In this document: positions 25,761 through 33,874 of the stretch, one piece after another
Layout of the letters: each line of letters starts with the position of its first letter
Position numbering within the stretch: position 1 is the first letter of the stretch
NCBI RefSeq assembly: GCF_013149275.1
Contig: NZ_JABGNA010000001.1
Location: 1,054,001 to 1,118,000 of the forward strand
Source: Mucilaginibacter sp. SG564
GTDB lineage: Bacteria; Bacteroidota; Bacteroidia; Sphingobacteriales; Sphingobacteriaceae
Length of the DNA: 64,000 nucleotides
Reading direction: 5' to 3'
The notes under the pieces: model-generated
What the model was told of the DNA's origin: nothing
The model's database searches: none
Seen by the model: only the letters and a program-made list of their open reading frames with translations
Position numbers and translations under genes: made by a program

Positions 25761-26961
25761 TATTATTAATTTTCAGTGATGACCGATAGCCATTGGCAGT
25801 TCGGTCGTAAATAGTGATGGCGGGATGTACATCACGCATAAGCCCTCTGCCACAAGCGATGGCAGCAGTTACCGGGATTGCCGGGAAGAAATCAATGTTG
25901 CGGGAGGCCTTATGGTCTTTTTCCAGTTCACTTAAAAACCGATGATAAACCACAGTAAAATTCTCCAGTGACTTGCGATTAGTAAAAATGTCGCGGTGAG
26001 GCGTCACTCCGATTGGGCGAATCTCATAGATATTACTACCCGACTTTGAGGCTTCTGGTAAATCGGCTAATGGAATACTGCCACTAATCGAAAGTACTAA
26101 GCTTAGCTTATTTGATTCGTGTTTCTTCAGATAATTGATTTCGAACTGCACCTCCGGTTCATCTGTTGACCATGCCCATGTTTCCGAGGTTCCGCGTTGT
26201 TTCTGATAGAATGATGCAGGCACTTTGTCACCCAATTTGTATCCCAAGTAAGTCAGTAATGGTATCCGGCTTAGTGCAAATACTGATAAGTGTCGGATAG
26301 TGCCTTTTTGGATCCCATCCGTTAACGGCCTCAAGCTTCTGTCTATGATCGTTTGCCCCATCTGCCAATAAGCATCCCAGGCTTCCTCTGGCTCGCCAAG
26401 AGTATGCAGGTCGATCTCAATGCCATGACGATCGAAACTATCCATATACATCGCAAATTTTTCTTCACTCTTGAATACGACATCGCGGACATGCTTTTTA
26501 CTGACTTCTACGTTTACGCCGCGGATACCACCTAGCATACGCAAAACAACACTTTCGGCATCGGCATTTAGACTTGTCAAATGAAATATTCGCTGTTCAT
26601 GCTTGACCTTTTGCATAATCAGGCGTTCAATCGTAAACTCTTCCAACAGTGCTTTTGTATCAACGATTTTATGATGTTCAGCGCACAGTAATACGAGGTT
26701 ATTGACATCATTACGCTCGTCCAACGGCGTTTTAGCCTCACCGCGCGGTGAGTTTTTAGCCTTACTCCAGCCAACGATGTGGGCCATTTCCCCGACGTTT
26801 ACCTCATAAGTCAGATCTAAGAGGTATTTGTTGCAGATCGCGCAACGGCCACCCGAACGAACCCAAAGCCTAAAGCGGTCTTCGATCTTAATAGACGGGC
26901 GTTTCGATACCGTATAGTTTGTTAAGGTTATCTGATCTTCTTCTAGTTCAGCCATCTCCAT
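25747..26961 (-). CDS. HNH endonuclease fused to SAVED domain (Cap5-like effector)
   Basis: 404 aa. Residues about 25-110 form an HNH nuclease with zinc ligands C40xxC43 and C93xxxH, the catalytic AHIVGWS (His61), N88 and the H96-H97 pair. Residues about 165-395 resemble a SAVED domain, with LSVFALSRIPLLTYLG and AIAVTAAIACGRG-like segments, the nucleotide-binding module of CBASS effectors. In known Cap5 proteins, binding of a cyclic dinucleotide triggers tetramer assembly and double-stranded DNA cutting. It directly precedes and overlaps the CD-NTase gene, the expected arrangement. Confidence 0.88.
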   Translation of the reverse strand: MEMAELEEDQITLTNYTVSKRPSIKIEDRFRLWVRSGGRCAICNKYLLDLTYEVNVGEMAHIVGWSKAKNSPRGEAKTPLDERNDVNNLVLLCAEHHKIVDTKALLEEFTIERLIMQKVKHEQRIFHLTSLNADAESVVLRMLGGIRGVNVEVSKKHVRDVVFKSEEKFAMYMDSFDRHGIEIDLHTLGEPEEAWDAYWQMGQTIIDRSLRPLTDGIQKGTIRHLSVFALSRIPLLTYLGYKLGDKVPASFYQKQRGTSETWAWSTDEPEVQFEINYLKKHESNKLSLVLSISGSIPLADLPEASKSGSNIYEIRPIGVTPHRDIFTNRKSLENFTVVYHRFLSELEKDHKASRNIDFFPAIPVTAAIACGRGLMRDVHPAITIYDRTANGYRSSLKINNNEIN

Positions 26962-26962
26962 A

Positions 26963-28204
26963 TTATTTTAATAGAATGTCAGAAATGATGTAGCGCAATT
27001 TTTCCTTCAGATCATAATCAATATCCAATTCTTCGGCTTTGTTACACATCTCCAGCAGCTTTACAAAACCTTTGACCTGATTATCGATCTTCGGCTTGAA
27101 AATATCTTTGAGTGCTTGTACGCTCTTAAAAGCGCTATTAGGACTGGTAATCTTTCGCTCGATATGAGCGCGCAGCTCATCCGGCGTTTTAATGCCTTTA
27201 ATATTTTTCAGTTCGTCGATGGTTTCATCGGTATCGTTCAACATTAAGCCGACCTCATGTAAATAAGTCAGTACTTTTTGTACACCTGTCGAGTGTGATA
27301 TTTGCAGCTTATGCTTTCGGGTCTTTTCCTTATTCGGGAATAAGTAGATGCCGTTATGCAACCGTCCGCCTACGCGAAAGATTTTGGTAAAATTAAGCGA
27401 TCCCTGTCCAAGATCATTGGTTGAAATGGCCAGCGCTGATCCGACTTTGCCGAACTCGCCGGCATCTTTCGTAAACTTATCAGCCACAAACAACTCCAGT
27501 TTCGATTCAGAAACCCCGGCGCTGGTAATTTGGTATTCATTACCTGTATGTTGCTGCATATCTCTATGTAGAGTTAGCATGGCAACTACGAACGTAAAAT
27601 CGACCCCGTATTCGAAATATTTATCTACTGAGGTAATTCCTCTCAGAAATAGCTGGCCGTTGTTACTAACTAAACGGTAACTTTTCAATTTGTTATAGCG
27701 GCGGTCATTCGTGGCCAGATCCTTAAAATAGCCCAAATTATATTGCGCTAGAGCCCCAAGCCCGATCTTGTATAACTTGTTAGCATATTTAGCCATATCA
27801 TAGTTATCGAAATAACTGTTTTTAGCATCGTAGATCGCAAAGCAATCCAGATCGTTATTCATATCCTTACCCAAGATATACTCATCAAAATTGAAGATCA
27901 ACGGGTGCGGATTGCTCAGGTCAGCCACGGGTGTAGCGCTTTCCCGGATACTGATGTGTTTAGTTTGCGCTTTGATCGCAAAACGCTCAAAATGCTCATT
28001 GATGTATTTCAACCGCTTGAAAACGGTGTCTATATGATCAACAATGATCCATTCGTCTTTGGCATCCTCCGTTTTAAAAATATCGGCGATTGCTGCACAA
28101 TAGGGATGGTTTTCAACCAGTGTCATCAACTGGCTTACTTTAAGTTTTCCGGTGCTCAGGGCATCATCCATGATGACCGGTTTTTGTGTAAATCTTTCGG
28201 ACAT
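26963..28204 (-). CDS. Unrecognised 413-aa protein, first gene of the CBASS-type operon
   Basis: I do not recognise a family. The protein is soluble, with no signal or membrane helix. A mixed alpha/beta body (about 100-300) includes CFAIYDAKNSYFDNYDMAKY near 130, VAMLTLHRDMQ near 205, and KDAGEFGKVGSALAISTND near 247; the last 100 residues are helical and charged. It is not a Cap2/Cap3 ubiquitin-like enzyme, HORMA or TRIP13 ATPase: their E1/JAB or Walker motifs are absent. It ends one base before the HNH-SAVED start and should be co-translated with it. It has an unusually strong ribosome binding site (GGAGG). Confidence 0.7.
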   Translation of the reverse strand: MSERFTQKPVIMDDALSTGKLKVSQLMTLVENHPYCAAIADIFKTEDAKDEWIIVDHIDTVFKRLKYINEHFERFAIKAQTKHISIRESATPVADLSNPHPLIFNFDEYILGKDMNNDLDCFAIYDAKNSYFDNYDMAKYANKLYKIGLGALAQYNLGYFKDLATNDRRYNKLKSYRLVSNNGQLFLRGITSVDKYFEYGVDFTFVVAMLTLHRDMQQHTGNEYQITSAGVSESKLELFVADKFTKDAGEFGKVGSALAISTNDLGQGSLNFTKIFRVGGRLHNGIYLFPNKEKTRKHKLQISHSTGVQKVLTYLHEVGLMLNDTDETIDELKNIKGIKTPDELRAHIERKITSPNSAFKSVQALKDIFKPKIDNQVKGFVKLLEMCNKAEELDIDYDLKEKLRYIISDILLK

Positions 28205-28260
28205 AAAAATTCCTCCTTTTTAACTGTGTTACTTACGTCACCGGGAATCAGCCGCCCGGA
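28205..28260 (-). promoter_or_regulatory. Leader with strong Shine-Dalgarno and hairpin
   Basis: On the minus strand AAAAGGAGGAATTTTTATG places GGAGG (TCCTCC at 28211-28216 on the plus strand) 8 bases before the ATG of the 413-aa gene. A canonical Shine-Dalgarno is unusual among Bacteroidota genes. The leader also holds a CCGGG-N9-CCCGG inverted repeat at about 28239-28257. No minus-strand TAnnTTTG box was found. Confidence 0.6.
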
Positions 28261-28298
28261 CACCGTCACAAGAAAAAAGAAGGAATTATTGAATTTAC

Positions 28299-28328
28299 TT
28301 GCTTTAAAAGTAACTTTTTCTACTTTTG
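28299..28328 (+). promoter_or_regulatory. Consensus promoter of the island small RNA
   Basis: TTG at 28299-28301, 19 bp spacer, then TACTTTTG at 28321-28328. Box and spacing equal those of the tRNA-Ser promoter at 21831. It points away from the CBASS operon, where no plus-strand ORF follows. Confidence 0.75.
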
Positions 28329-28334
28329 TGCGTT

Positions 28335-28446
28335 AAAATACAAGCTGAGGACGCTAGACCTCTTTCATTCGTTTCAATTCACCTTGTGCGAATGATCTAT
28401 CAATTTTAAAAGGCTCGGGGCTACCACACTCCCGGGCTCTTTTATG
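28335..28446 (+). ncRNA. Putative structured small RNA, about 110 nt
   Basis: Between a consensus promoter and a strong hairpin there is no coding capacity, but three stems fit: GAGG/CCTC (28347/28359), a perfect TCATTCG/CGAATGA (28365-28371 with 28389-28395), and the terminator hairpin. The last is long: CTATCA (28397), TAAAAG (28407) and GCTCGGG (28413) pair with CCCGGGC (28431), CTTTTA (28439) and TGATAG (28445). The hairpin can also end the RloB transcript coming from the right. No reverse transcriptase is present in the island, so a retron is unlikely. The function is unknown. Confidence 0.6.
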
Positions 28447-28450
28447 ATAG
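28397..28450. terminator. Bidirectional terminator hairpin
   Basis: CTATCA, TAAAAG and GCTCGGG on the left pair with CCCGGGC, CTTTTA and TGATAG on the right, nearly 19 bp with one bulge. It ends the plus-strand RNA and lies 45 bp after the RloB stop on the minus strand. Confidence 0.75.
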
Positions 28451-28494
28451 GTCAAACCTGATATTATCTTTCTATTTTATTAACTTATTTCATT

Positions 28495-29088
28495 TTATTC
28501 TTCCGCTTTTAATTGTTCGAAATAGCTGATCAAGTATTGCATCGTGAAGTAAGGATTACGCTCATGAATTGCTATCCCTTCCTCCTGGTTTTGGTTGATC
28601 CGGTTTGCCCGCTCAATCGCGGCGGGCAAGTTTGCTTTTAGCTCTTCATAGGCATTGCTGCGGGTCTTGTGATAACCTGGCCATAACCTAATCAAATATT
28701 GCCTCGCTTCTTCGCCATTTTGGAACGCTCTGCCACAATTTTCGAAATGTAAGATGAACCAGTGTTCGATACAGATCGATGTGTAGGCGATGTGAAAACC
28801 GTCTTTCCGGATGACTCCGAACGCTTCCGCTAACTGAGGCCAGCGGTCGTTATCAAAGAACAACCAGACCGCATCATAATTATTTCGGTCTTTAGCGGCC
28901 AGCTTAACCCTTTTACGCGCTTCCGTTGTCAGGCTTTTGGGATCATTCTGGGATTGATAAAAAATCTCAATAGCAACTGAGCGCTGCAAATTGCGTGGCA
29001 GTTCCTTCTGAAGGGCACGGGCATAAATGTACTCCGTCATCCCTTCACATAAGATCAAGATCCTTTTATTAACTTTCAGTCTCGTCAT
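28495..29088 (-). CDS. RloB family protein, TOPRIM-like
   Basis: 197 aa from the ATG at 29088. The beginning RILILCEGMTEYIYA has the glutamate of a TOPRIM-type fold, VWLFFDNDRWP near residue 80 has the DxD-like acidic pair, and the SICIEHWFILHFENCG block near 108 is the RloB hallmark. RloB proteins pair with RloA-like ATPases in restriction-linked loci and in AbiL abortive infection systems; a nuclease-like or tRNA-directed toxic activity is inferred from family data, not seen here. The gene overlaps the upstream ATPase by 20 bp. Confidence 0.85.
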   Translation of the reverse strand: MTRLKVNKRILILCEGMTEYIYARALQKELPRNLQRSVAIEIFYQSQNDPKSLTTEARKRVKLAAKDRNNYDAVWLFFDNDRWPQLAEAFGVIRKDGFHIAYTSICIEHWFILHFENCGRAFQNGEEARQYLIRLWPGYHKTRSNAYEELKANLPAAIERANRINQNQEEGIAIHERNPYFTMQYLISYFEQLKAEE

Positions 29089-30373
29089 CCCCCTGCATTT
29101 CAATTAAAAAATCTACGTCGTTGATAATCGGCGTACCCCCTAAACGACCGGTAGCATACCATTTATCCAACGGCGCACTTAAACGAATTCCTGGAATATC
29201 TGAACACCGTATCAATTCGGTACTCCCGTATTCGTCTTTTTGACTGAACCATACCTGATCCCTGCGGAAGCGGTCGTTGGACAGCTGAGAGATATCATGT
29301 GTGGCAAAGATCAATTGTGCGTTCTTTTTGTTGATTGCCGGATTATGAAATAACTGAATCAGGAAACCGGTAATGTTCGGGTGAAGGTTTTTTTCAAACT
29401 CATCAACCACTAATACACGCCCCGTAGCCAATGCATCCAAGATAATCCCACCCATTACAAAAAGACTCTTAGTACCCGCTGACTCCTGTCGCATATCAAA
29501 AGAATCGAATCCGACCCTTTCCTTGTTTTCGAACACCATATGCTGTGTACGGACATCATATTTGTAGTCTTCTTGGAATTGTTTTTTTACATCCTCCGGC
29601 ATATTACCAGGGAATTTGAAATCATTCCAGTCTACCTCTTCTACCGTAACCGAACTTATACCCGTATCCAACGCACAGATCATAGCATTAAAGCGATCCC
29701 TGAATTTTTTATCCTTGTCCTCTGCAAGTCGTTTTGCATAAAGCATGGTCAAATTATGCTCGTGATAAGCTTCAATCATCGGAAAGACACGTAACCCCAA
29801 TGTAAAGAAGCGAAATGCCTTTAATAAGATATCATCTGCATTGTTTTCGACAGCCTTGGAAAGAAACAACTGATTAGGCATCAAAAGCTTTTCAAGGGCT
29901 TTTTTAGGCCCTTTATAATAGTCCCCAAACTTGATATCCTTTCCGGCCTGACGGGCGAAAAGCAAACTGCGGGAATTCGCAGGATAATAGTAAAGCTCTT
30001 CCTGAACTACTTGATGTTCATTGAAAGAAACGATATAGTCATACTGCAATTGATTAACAAAACTCAATTCAAAAGTTACAGGCAGACTGGCATAATGCTT
30101 ATCCAATAAGTGCGGCTCGTAGGCACCCATGTCCTCGTCGGCCTTAAAGCTCGCTGATTTAAGTACCAAAAAGTTCAAAGCATTCAGTGCAGTTAAAAAG
30201 CCGGTCTTGCCGGAAGCATTTGGGCCATAGATCACAGCCGACTTAAGCAGGCTCTTTTTACTATGGCTTTTAAAGTAATTCGATTCTAACCCTTTCAACC
30301 CTGTTTTGAGCGTGGTCATTTCCATACGTGTGCTGATGGATCTGAAATTGGTTACTGCGAATGATATTAACAT
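29069..30373 (-). CDS. ABC-type AAA ATPase partner of RloB (RloA/AbiLi-like)
   Basis: 434 aa, start ATG at 30373 (MLISFAVTNFRS), typical for AAA15/AAA21 ATPases. Walker A YGPNASGKT lies near residue 49, the ABC signature-like region QESAGTKSLF near 315, Walker B RVLVVDEFEKNLHP near 340 and the H-loop FATHDISQ near 375. The central part is long and charged. With RloB it forms a two-gene unit like AbiL; PARIS (AriA/AriB) has the same plan with a different small partner. A role in phage defence is inferred from this pairing and from the CBASS neighbour. Confidence 0.85.
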   Translation of the reverse strand: MLISFAVTNFRSISTRMEMTTLKTGLKGLESNYFKSHSKKSLLKSAVIYGPNASGKTGFLTALNALNFLVLKSASFKADEDMGAYEPHLLDKHYASLPVTFELSFVNQLQYDYIVSFNEHQVVQEELYYYPANSRSLLFARQAGKDIKFGDYYKGPKKALEKLLMPNQLFLSKAVENNADDILLKAFRFFTLGLRVFPMIEAYHEHNLTMLYAKRLAEDKDKKFRDRFNAMICALDTGISSVTVEEVDWNDFKFPGNMPEDVKKQFQEDYKYDVRTQHMVFENKERVGFDSFDMRQESAGTKSLFVMGGIILDALATGRVLVVDEFEKNLHPNITGFLIQLFHNPAINKKNAQLIFATHDISQLSNDRFRRDQVWFSQKDEYGSTELIRCSDIPGIRLSAPLDKWYATGRLGGTPIINDVDFLIEMQGDDETES

Positions 30374-31005
30374 GATTAATTTTTTTTCAAAATTACGAAA
30401 AAGAATCGACAATTCAAAGCAATAAATCCGAAATAAATATATTATTTACCTAAAAAAAGCAAATTTATATTTTTAATCTGTTATTTTAGTGATTTAATGT
30501 CTTAAAAAGCTTTAAACGCGTTTTTTGTTAGTGTCTAATTATCTTTTAAATGTTATAAAAATTTAGTGACAAAAATTGATCGTTAAATCATAAATAATTA
30601 ATTTTCAAATATTTACATATAAATAAACAATTAAAAGATGCAAAAAATAACTAGGTGTGGCATTGTTGACATGCATTTGAAAGATAGCTGTGACCGACAT
30701 TTTTACTGAAATTATTTTCGATGATTGCTCGTTTTGACCTGGCAAGAGCGAGTTCTTGGCAATTAATTTTATTTAGTAATGGGCGAATTTAAAGACATCC
30801 TAGTGCGACAGAACGCCAACTTTCTGAATACTTGGCACTAGGTAAATTCTACAGATAGAAAAAACTACAGTTTGAATATCCACAAACAACGGTAGATCAG
30901 CCCAATCCCTCAACAACTGAAATTAAATTATTATTCAACCGTAGCATAAACAATCTAAAGAAGGCAGAAATGCGTCAAACGGATATTACTCCCTCATATG
31001 ATTGG
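30374..31005. other. AT-rich gene-free stretch with small hairpins
   Basis: About 630 bp with no convincing ORF and very high AT content at its left end. Two inverted repeats stand out: CAAGAgcgagtTCTTG at about 30744 and CCTAGTGC (30799-30806) with GCACTAGG (30835-30842). It may hold the promoter of the RloA/RloB pair; no exact consensus was found. Confidence 0.5.
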
Positions 31006-31683
31006 TCAATTCAAATATTTGTTTAGCGAATCGACCGAGGATTGCAGCCGCGATTTGATTTCTCCTTGTAGGATATCATTATAGCTTACCGCTTCCATGG
31101 TTAAAATATCGACGGTTAAACAATAACGCGGATCTATTTCATACTGCTTAGCATAGACCTTCGATAAATAATTAAATTGGGCCTCGGCATAAATTCCCAA
31201 ATCTTCTTTACTGAACTTTTCAAGCCAGGCAACAAACCAAATTGCCCCTACTTTGACAGTCTCACCTTTGCCAAAAGTAAAAACGTGGTGGGGTAAAATT
31301 TGTAAAGGCACATCATCTATCGTTAAAAGCTCCTTTGATTTGGTCAAAAAATTCAGGTCACCCGCAGGGCGCAATTTTGTAAAATCGAAATTCGTATAAT
31401 TATGCAGTATTTCGAGGTTTCTTTCGTACATCTTCTTGGTCAGCCTATTAGTCGCTGATTGATATACACTCACGACAGCCTCAATTTTTTCAGCAATTCT
31501 TGCATTATCATTGTCCTTAAAAGCATTACTTAAGCCACTCGTGCTCCTTTTCCAATAATCACCTCCGCCATCGGTTGGTGCGGCAATTTTTGGTATTTTA
31601 AGTTGACTAGCGAAGTTGGCCTGTCTTTTTTCCGAGAGCCTTCCGAACTCCACTAATTTCTTTAATGCTAATTTATTTATCAT
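31006..31683 (-). CDS. Unrecognised 225-aa island protein
   Basis: No family recognised. The soluble protein has a basic N-terminus (NKLALKKLVEFGRLSEKRQ) followed by mostly helical sequence and a beta stretch near 120-145 (TIDDVPLQILPHHVFTFGKGE). There is no catalytic signature, zinc motif or membrane helix. Its promoter region carries repeated ACTAAT-N-ATTAGT palindromes, which suggests tight control, perhaps by itself or another island protein. It stands alone between the RloA/RloB pair and the broken GIY-YIG gene. It may be a DNA-binding or effector protein, but nothing proves either. Confidence 0.6.
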   Translation of the reverse strand: MINKLALKKLVEFGRLSEKRQANFASQLKIPKIAAPTDGGGDYWKRSTSGLSNAFKDNDNARIAEKIEAVVSVYQSATNRLTKKMYERNLEILHNYTNFDFTKLRPAGDLNFLTKSKELLTIDDVPLQILPHHVFTFGKGETVKVGAIWFVAWLEKFSKEDLGIYAEAQFNYLSKVYAKQYEIDPRYCLTVDILTMEAVSYNDILQGEIKSRLQSSVDSLNKYLN

Positions 31684-31713
31684 TATTTATAAATTTACTG
31701 ATTTAAACAACTT

Positions 31714-31847
31714 AACTAATTCATAATTAGTTTTTTAATATACATAAAGATACAAAGAATAAACGTGGTTTTTTATTGCATTTTATTAACATCCACGTTA
31801 ATTACTAACATAATTAGTATTATAAAATTACGTGATGTATCTTTATG
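31714..31847 (-). promoter_or_regulatory. Operator-like nested palindromes upstream of the 225-aa gene
   Basis: ACTAAT-TCATA-ATTAGT at 31715-31731 and ACTAA-CATAA-TTAGT at 31804-31818 are two copies of one palindrome, sharing CATAATTAGT. They lie among AACGTGG/CCACGTT (31762-31768 and 31793-31799) and CATAAAGATAC/GTATCTTTATG (31743-31753 and 31837-31847), perfect nested inverted repeats. Confidence 0.65.
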
Positions 31848-32413
31848 AGGTTGAATCGTCAACTAATTCGCCTTTTGTTTTCTGTGTTGAAAAGGCAATA
31901 GCATAGCGGCGGGAGCCGAAGCAAAAACAACACGTAAAAAGTCTATATAAACCGCCAACAGTGTGAGCGCTGACTACCGCCATAAACAACTCACGACAGA
32001 TGCAAGCGAAAACGAAAAATCGCGGGCCGGGGAAAAACGGAGATTGACTACTTTATCCGTCTTGGGAAAGTCCAAGTGCAGGGTCCCGGTATACAGGCTA
32101 CACAGAAAAAATCGCCAAAATTTTAAAAAAATGTTTTTTGACGGGCGTTTTCGTCGTTTTGGGAACACTGTTCACACATTTTCCGCGCTTTTTTTGAGTT
32201 TTGCCGTTTTTTTCTGTTTTAATCTTTGTTTGAGTTAGTCGATGCTCCCATTTTATGGAAGACAAATAACTACTTGCAGGGATATAGGCGGGGTATGCAT
32301 TGTCGTGTAAAATCTACGCAAAAAAGAACTCCACAAGATGGTCGTTAAACCTGCAATGCTTTAATTAGGATTTGGAAACAAATAAACTATCAGGACATCA
32401 AAAAAGTAATGTT
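31848..32413. other. Gene-free stretch in the island
   Basis: About 570 bp. Short frames exist, but none has a family-like translation or plausible start context. The middle (31970-32110) is less AT-rich than its surroundings. The right end should contain the promoter of the GIY-YIG gene. No terminator or repeat was found. Confidence 0.45.
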
Positions 32414-33474
32414 ATGGGGTATATGAAGTTTATCAAGGAGAGTTACGTACTTGCCCTGCTCGGAAAAAACTTACCAATCAACTCAACACGCCTCACTAAA
32501 TTTCTCGATAATTACCTCAACCATCTCTGTGAAGAAGGTTATACGCTTCCAGTGGATTTACTGATGCATAACGTCTCATTGAACAGAGACTGGCAAACTA
32601 GTGAATTCGCAAAGATCGATACTGATTTTCGTATGGACGTAGACGCTGAAAAGCAAAACCTTTCCATAACCATGCTGGACTATACTGCTGAAAATGAAGT
32701 GGAGCGACCATATGAAGATCGGCGTGTGGTTTTACATATCGTAGTTAAAAATAAATTTGGCACCACCTGGGCAGTTCACATTCCGCTACAAGCAGTCATG
32801 CCTGGCTTCGGCGATCCTACAGACGGCTATCAATGCTACAGTCATTTTATCACTTTTTTAGGTCCTGACGGGATGCCTTTAGACCGACATGAACTGTACT
32901 ATTGCGGTATTACCAAACGCGGATGGTTAAAGCGGATGGCTGAGCATTTCCGAAAAAGCGAAAAAGAAAGTAAAAATAAATTCCACCAGGAATGGCGAAA
33001 ATACCAGGGTGATGCGCACGTCATGTTAAATTCCGAACTACTTGCTTTAAACCATACCCACGAAGGGGCTATGCAATGGGAAGAATGGATGGTGGATAAA
33101 TATATTATGGGAATAACTCTTTAAATACCATCCCCGGGGGCTTTAAAGGGCTCGAGGAACTGGGAGTATTTAAGCTGCCGGAAGGCGCCCGAGAAGGAAT
33201 GAAGACCTGTCGTGGTTTCCAGGTTTCTTATTTCGGCAATATTTCACGCAAAGGTATAAACAACCCATACATTAAAAAGCTGTGGCAGGACGATCAATTC
33301 TATGCAAAATCTGTTGGTAACAGAGCTAATGCTTTATCCAAAGAACAGGTGACGAAAATTCGCGCACTTGCAAGTGATGGCCACGACGTCGCGGCCATCG
33401 GAAAGCAATTATGCATTTCAAACCTGAAACGCCTAAGTAATATTATAACAGGAAAGACCTATCGCCGTATGTGA
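32414..33474 (+). pseudogene. GIY-YIG nuclease gene broken by a frameshift
   Basis: The first frame (32414-33124) has an N-terminal domain and then a GIY-YIG module: YYCGITKRGWLKRMAEH near residue 162, and the glutamate region QWEEWMVDKY near the end. It stops at 33122. Shifting frame by one base at the GGG at 33109 continues without a stop as NNSLNTIPGGFKGLEELG and on to a C-terminal helix-turn-helix-like part (SKEQVTKIRALASDGHDV, then ITGKTYRRM) ending at 33474. The joined protein would be about 350 aa and looks like a homing-type nuclease. A lost G in the run, a sequencing error or programmed slippage are all possible. Confidence 0.8.
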
Positions 33475-33554
33475 CTTACACTTCCGCTTAACCGGTTTTG
33501 CGGCTTTCAGCGTCACCGGCGAAATTTTGTATTTTCTTTGAACATATGAGCTAA

Positions 33555-33683
33555 ATGGGCAACACTTTCAAAACCTGCGTCAGAAATAATGATGCCTACA
33601 CTAAGTCGTTTGAAATTGAAAATGATTTTAAAATCAAAAAAAATGTTTTTATCTTAGACTTAACAATTAGAGTAACTTGCTAA
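33555..33683 (+). other. Doubtful 42-aa ORF
   Basis: An ATG frame from 33555 (MGNTFKTCVRNNDAYTKSF) to a TAA at 33681. It is too short for a judgement and has no recognisable family or ribosome binding site. It is the only ORF in the gap between the GIY-YIG gene and the island's right end. The rest of that gap carries the CGTAGAG repeats. Confidence 0.2.
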
Positions 33684-33859
33684 TGCGTTATACGTAGAGT
33701 AAGGAACACTTGAGAAATGTAACGTACTGACTATCAGCACATAAAAAACAAGGTTCAAAAACCCTGTTTGGAGTTGAGGGAATAGAACAAAAGGAACTGC
33801 GTCATTCGTAGAGTCTTTTCAAAAAAAGACACTAAAAACCGCATTTCCAGCGCGTAGAG
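33684..33859 (+). repeat. CGTAGAG direct repeats next to the right attachment site
   Basis: TGCGTTATACGTAGAGT at 33684-33700 and TGCGTCATTCGTAGAGT at 33798-33814 agree at 15 of 17 positions; a third CGTAGAG lies at 33853-33859, 15 bp before attR. Same-orientation repeats near an attachment site fit arm-type integrase binding sites, an inference. Confidence 0.6.
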
Positions 33860-33874
33860 GCACATGGTTCTGAA

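Noticed and set aside
28335..28446. Retron ncRNA
   Set aside because: A retron needs a reverse transcriptase next to the RNA; none is encoded in the island, and no msr/msd-type inverted repeat pair was seen.
31963..32238. 91-aa ORF in the island gap
   Set aside because: Low-complexity translation (KSKCRVPVYRLHRKNRQ and Phe-rich end), no family, an equally long frame on the other strand; likely chance.
23650..33500. CRISPR array in the island
   Set aside because: No regular direct repeats of 25-40 bp with unique spacers were found, and no cas-like gene.
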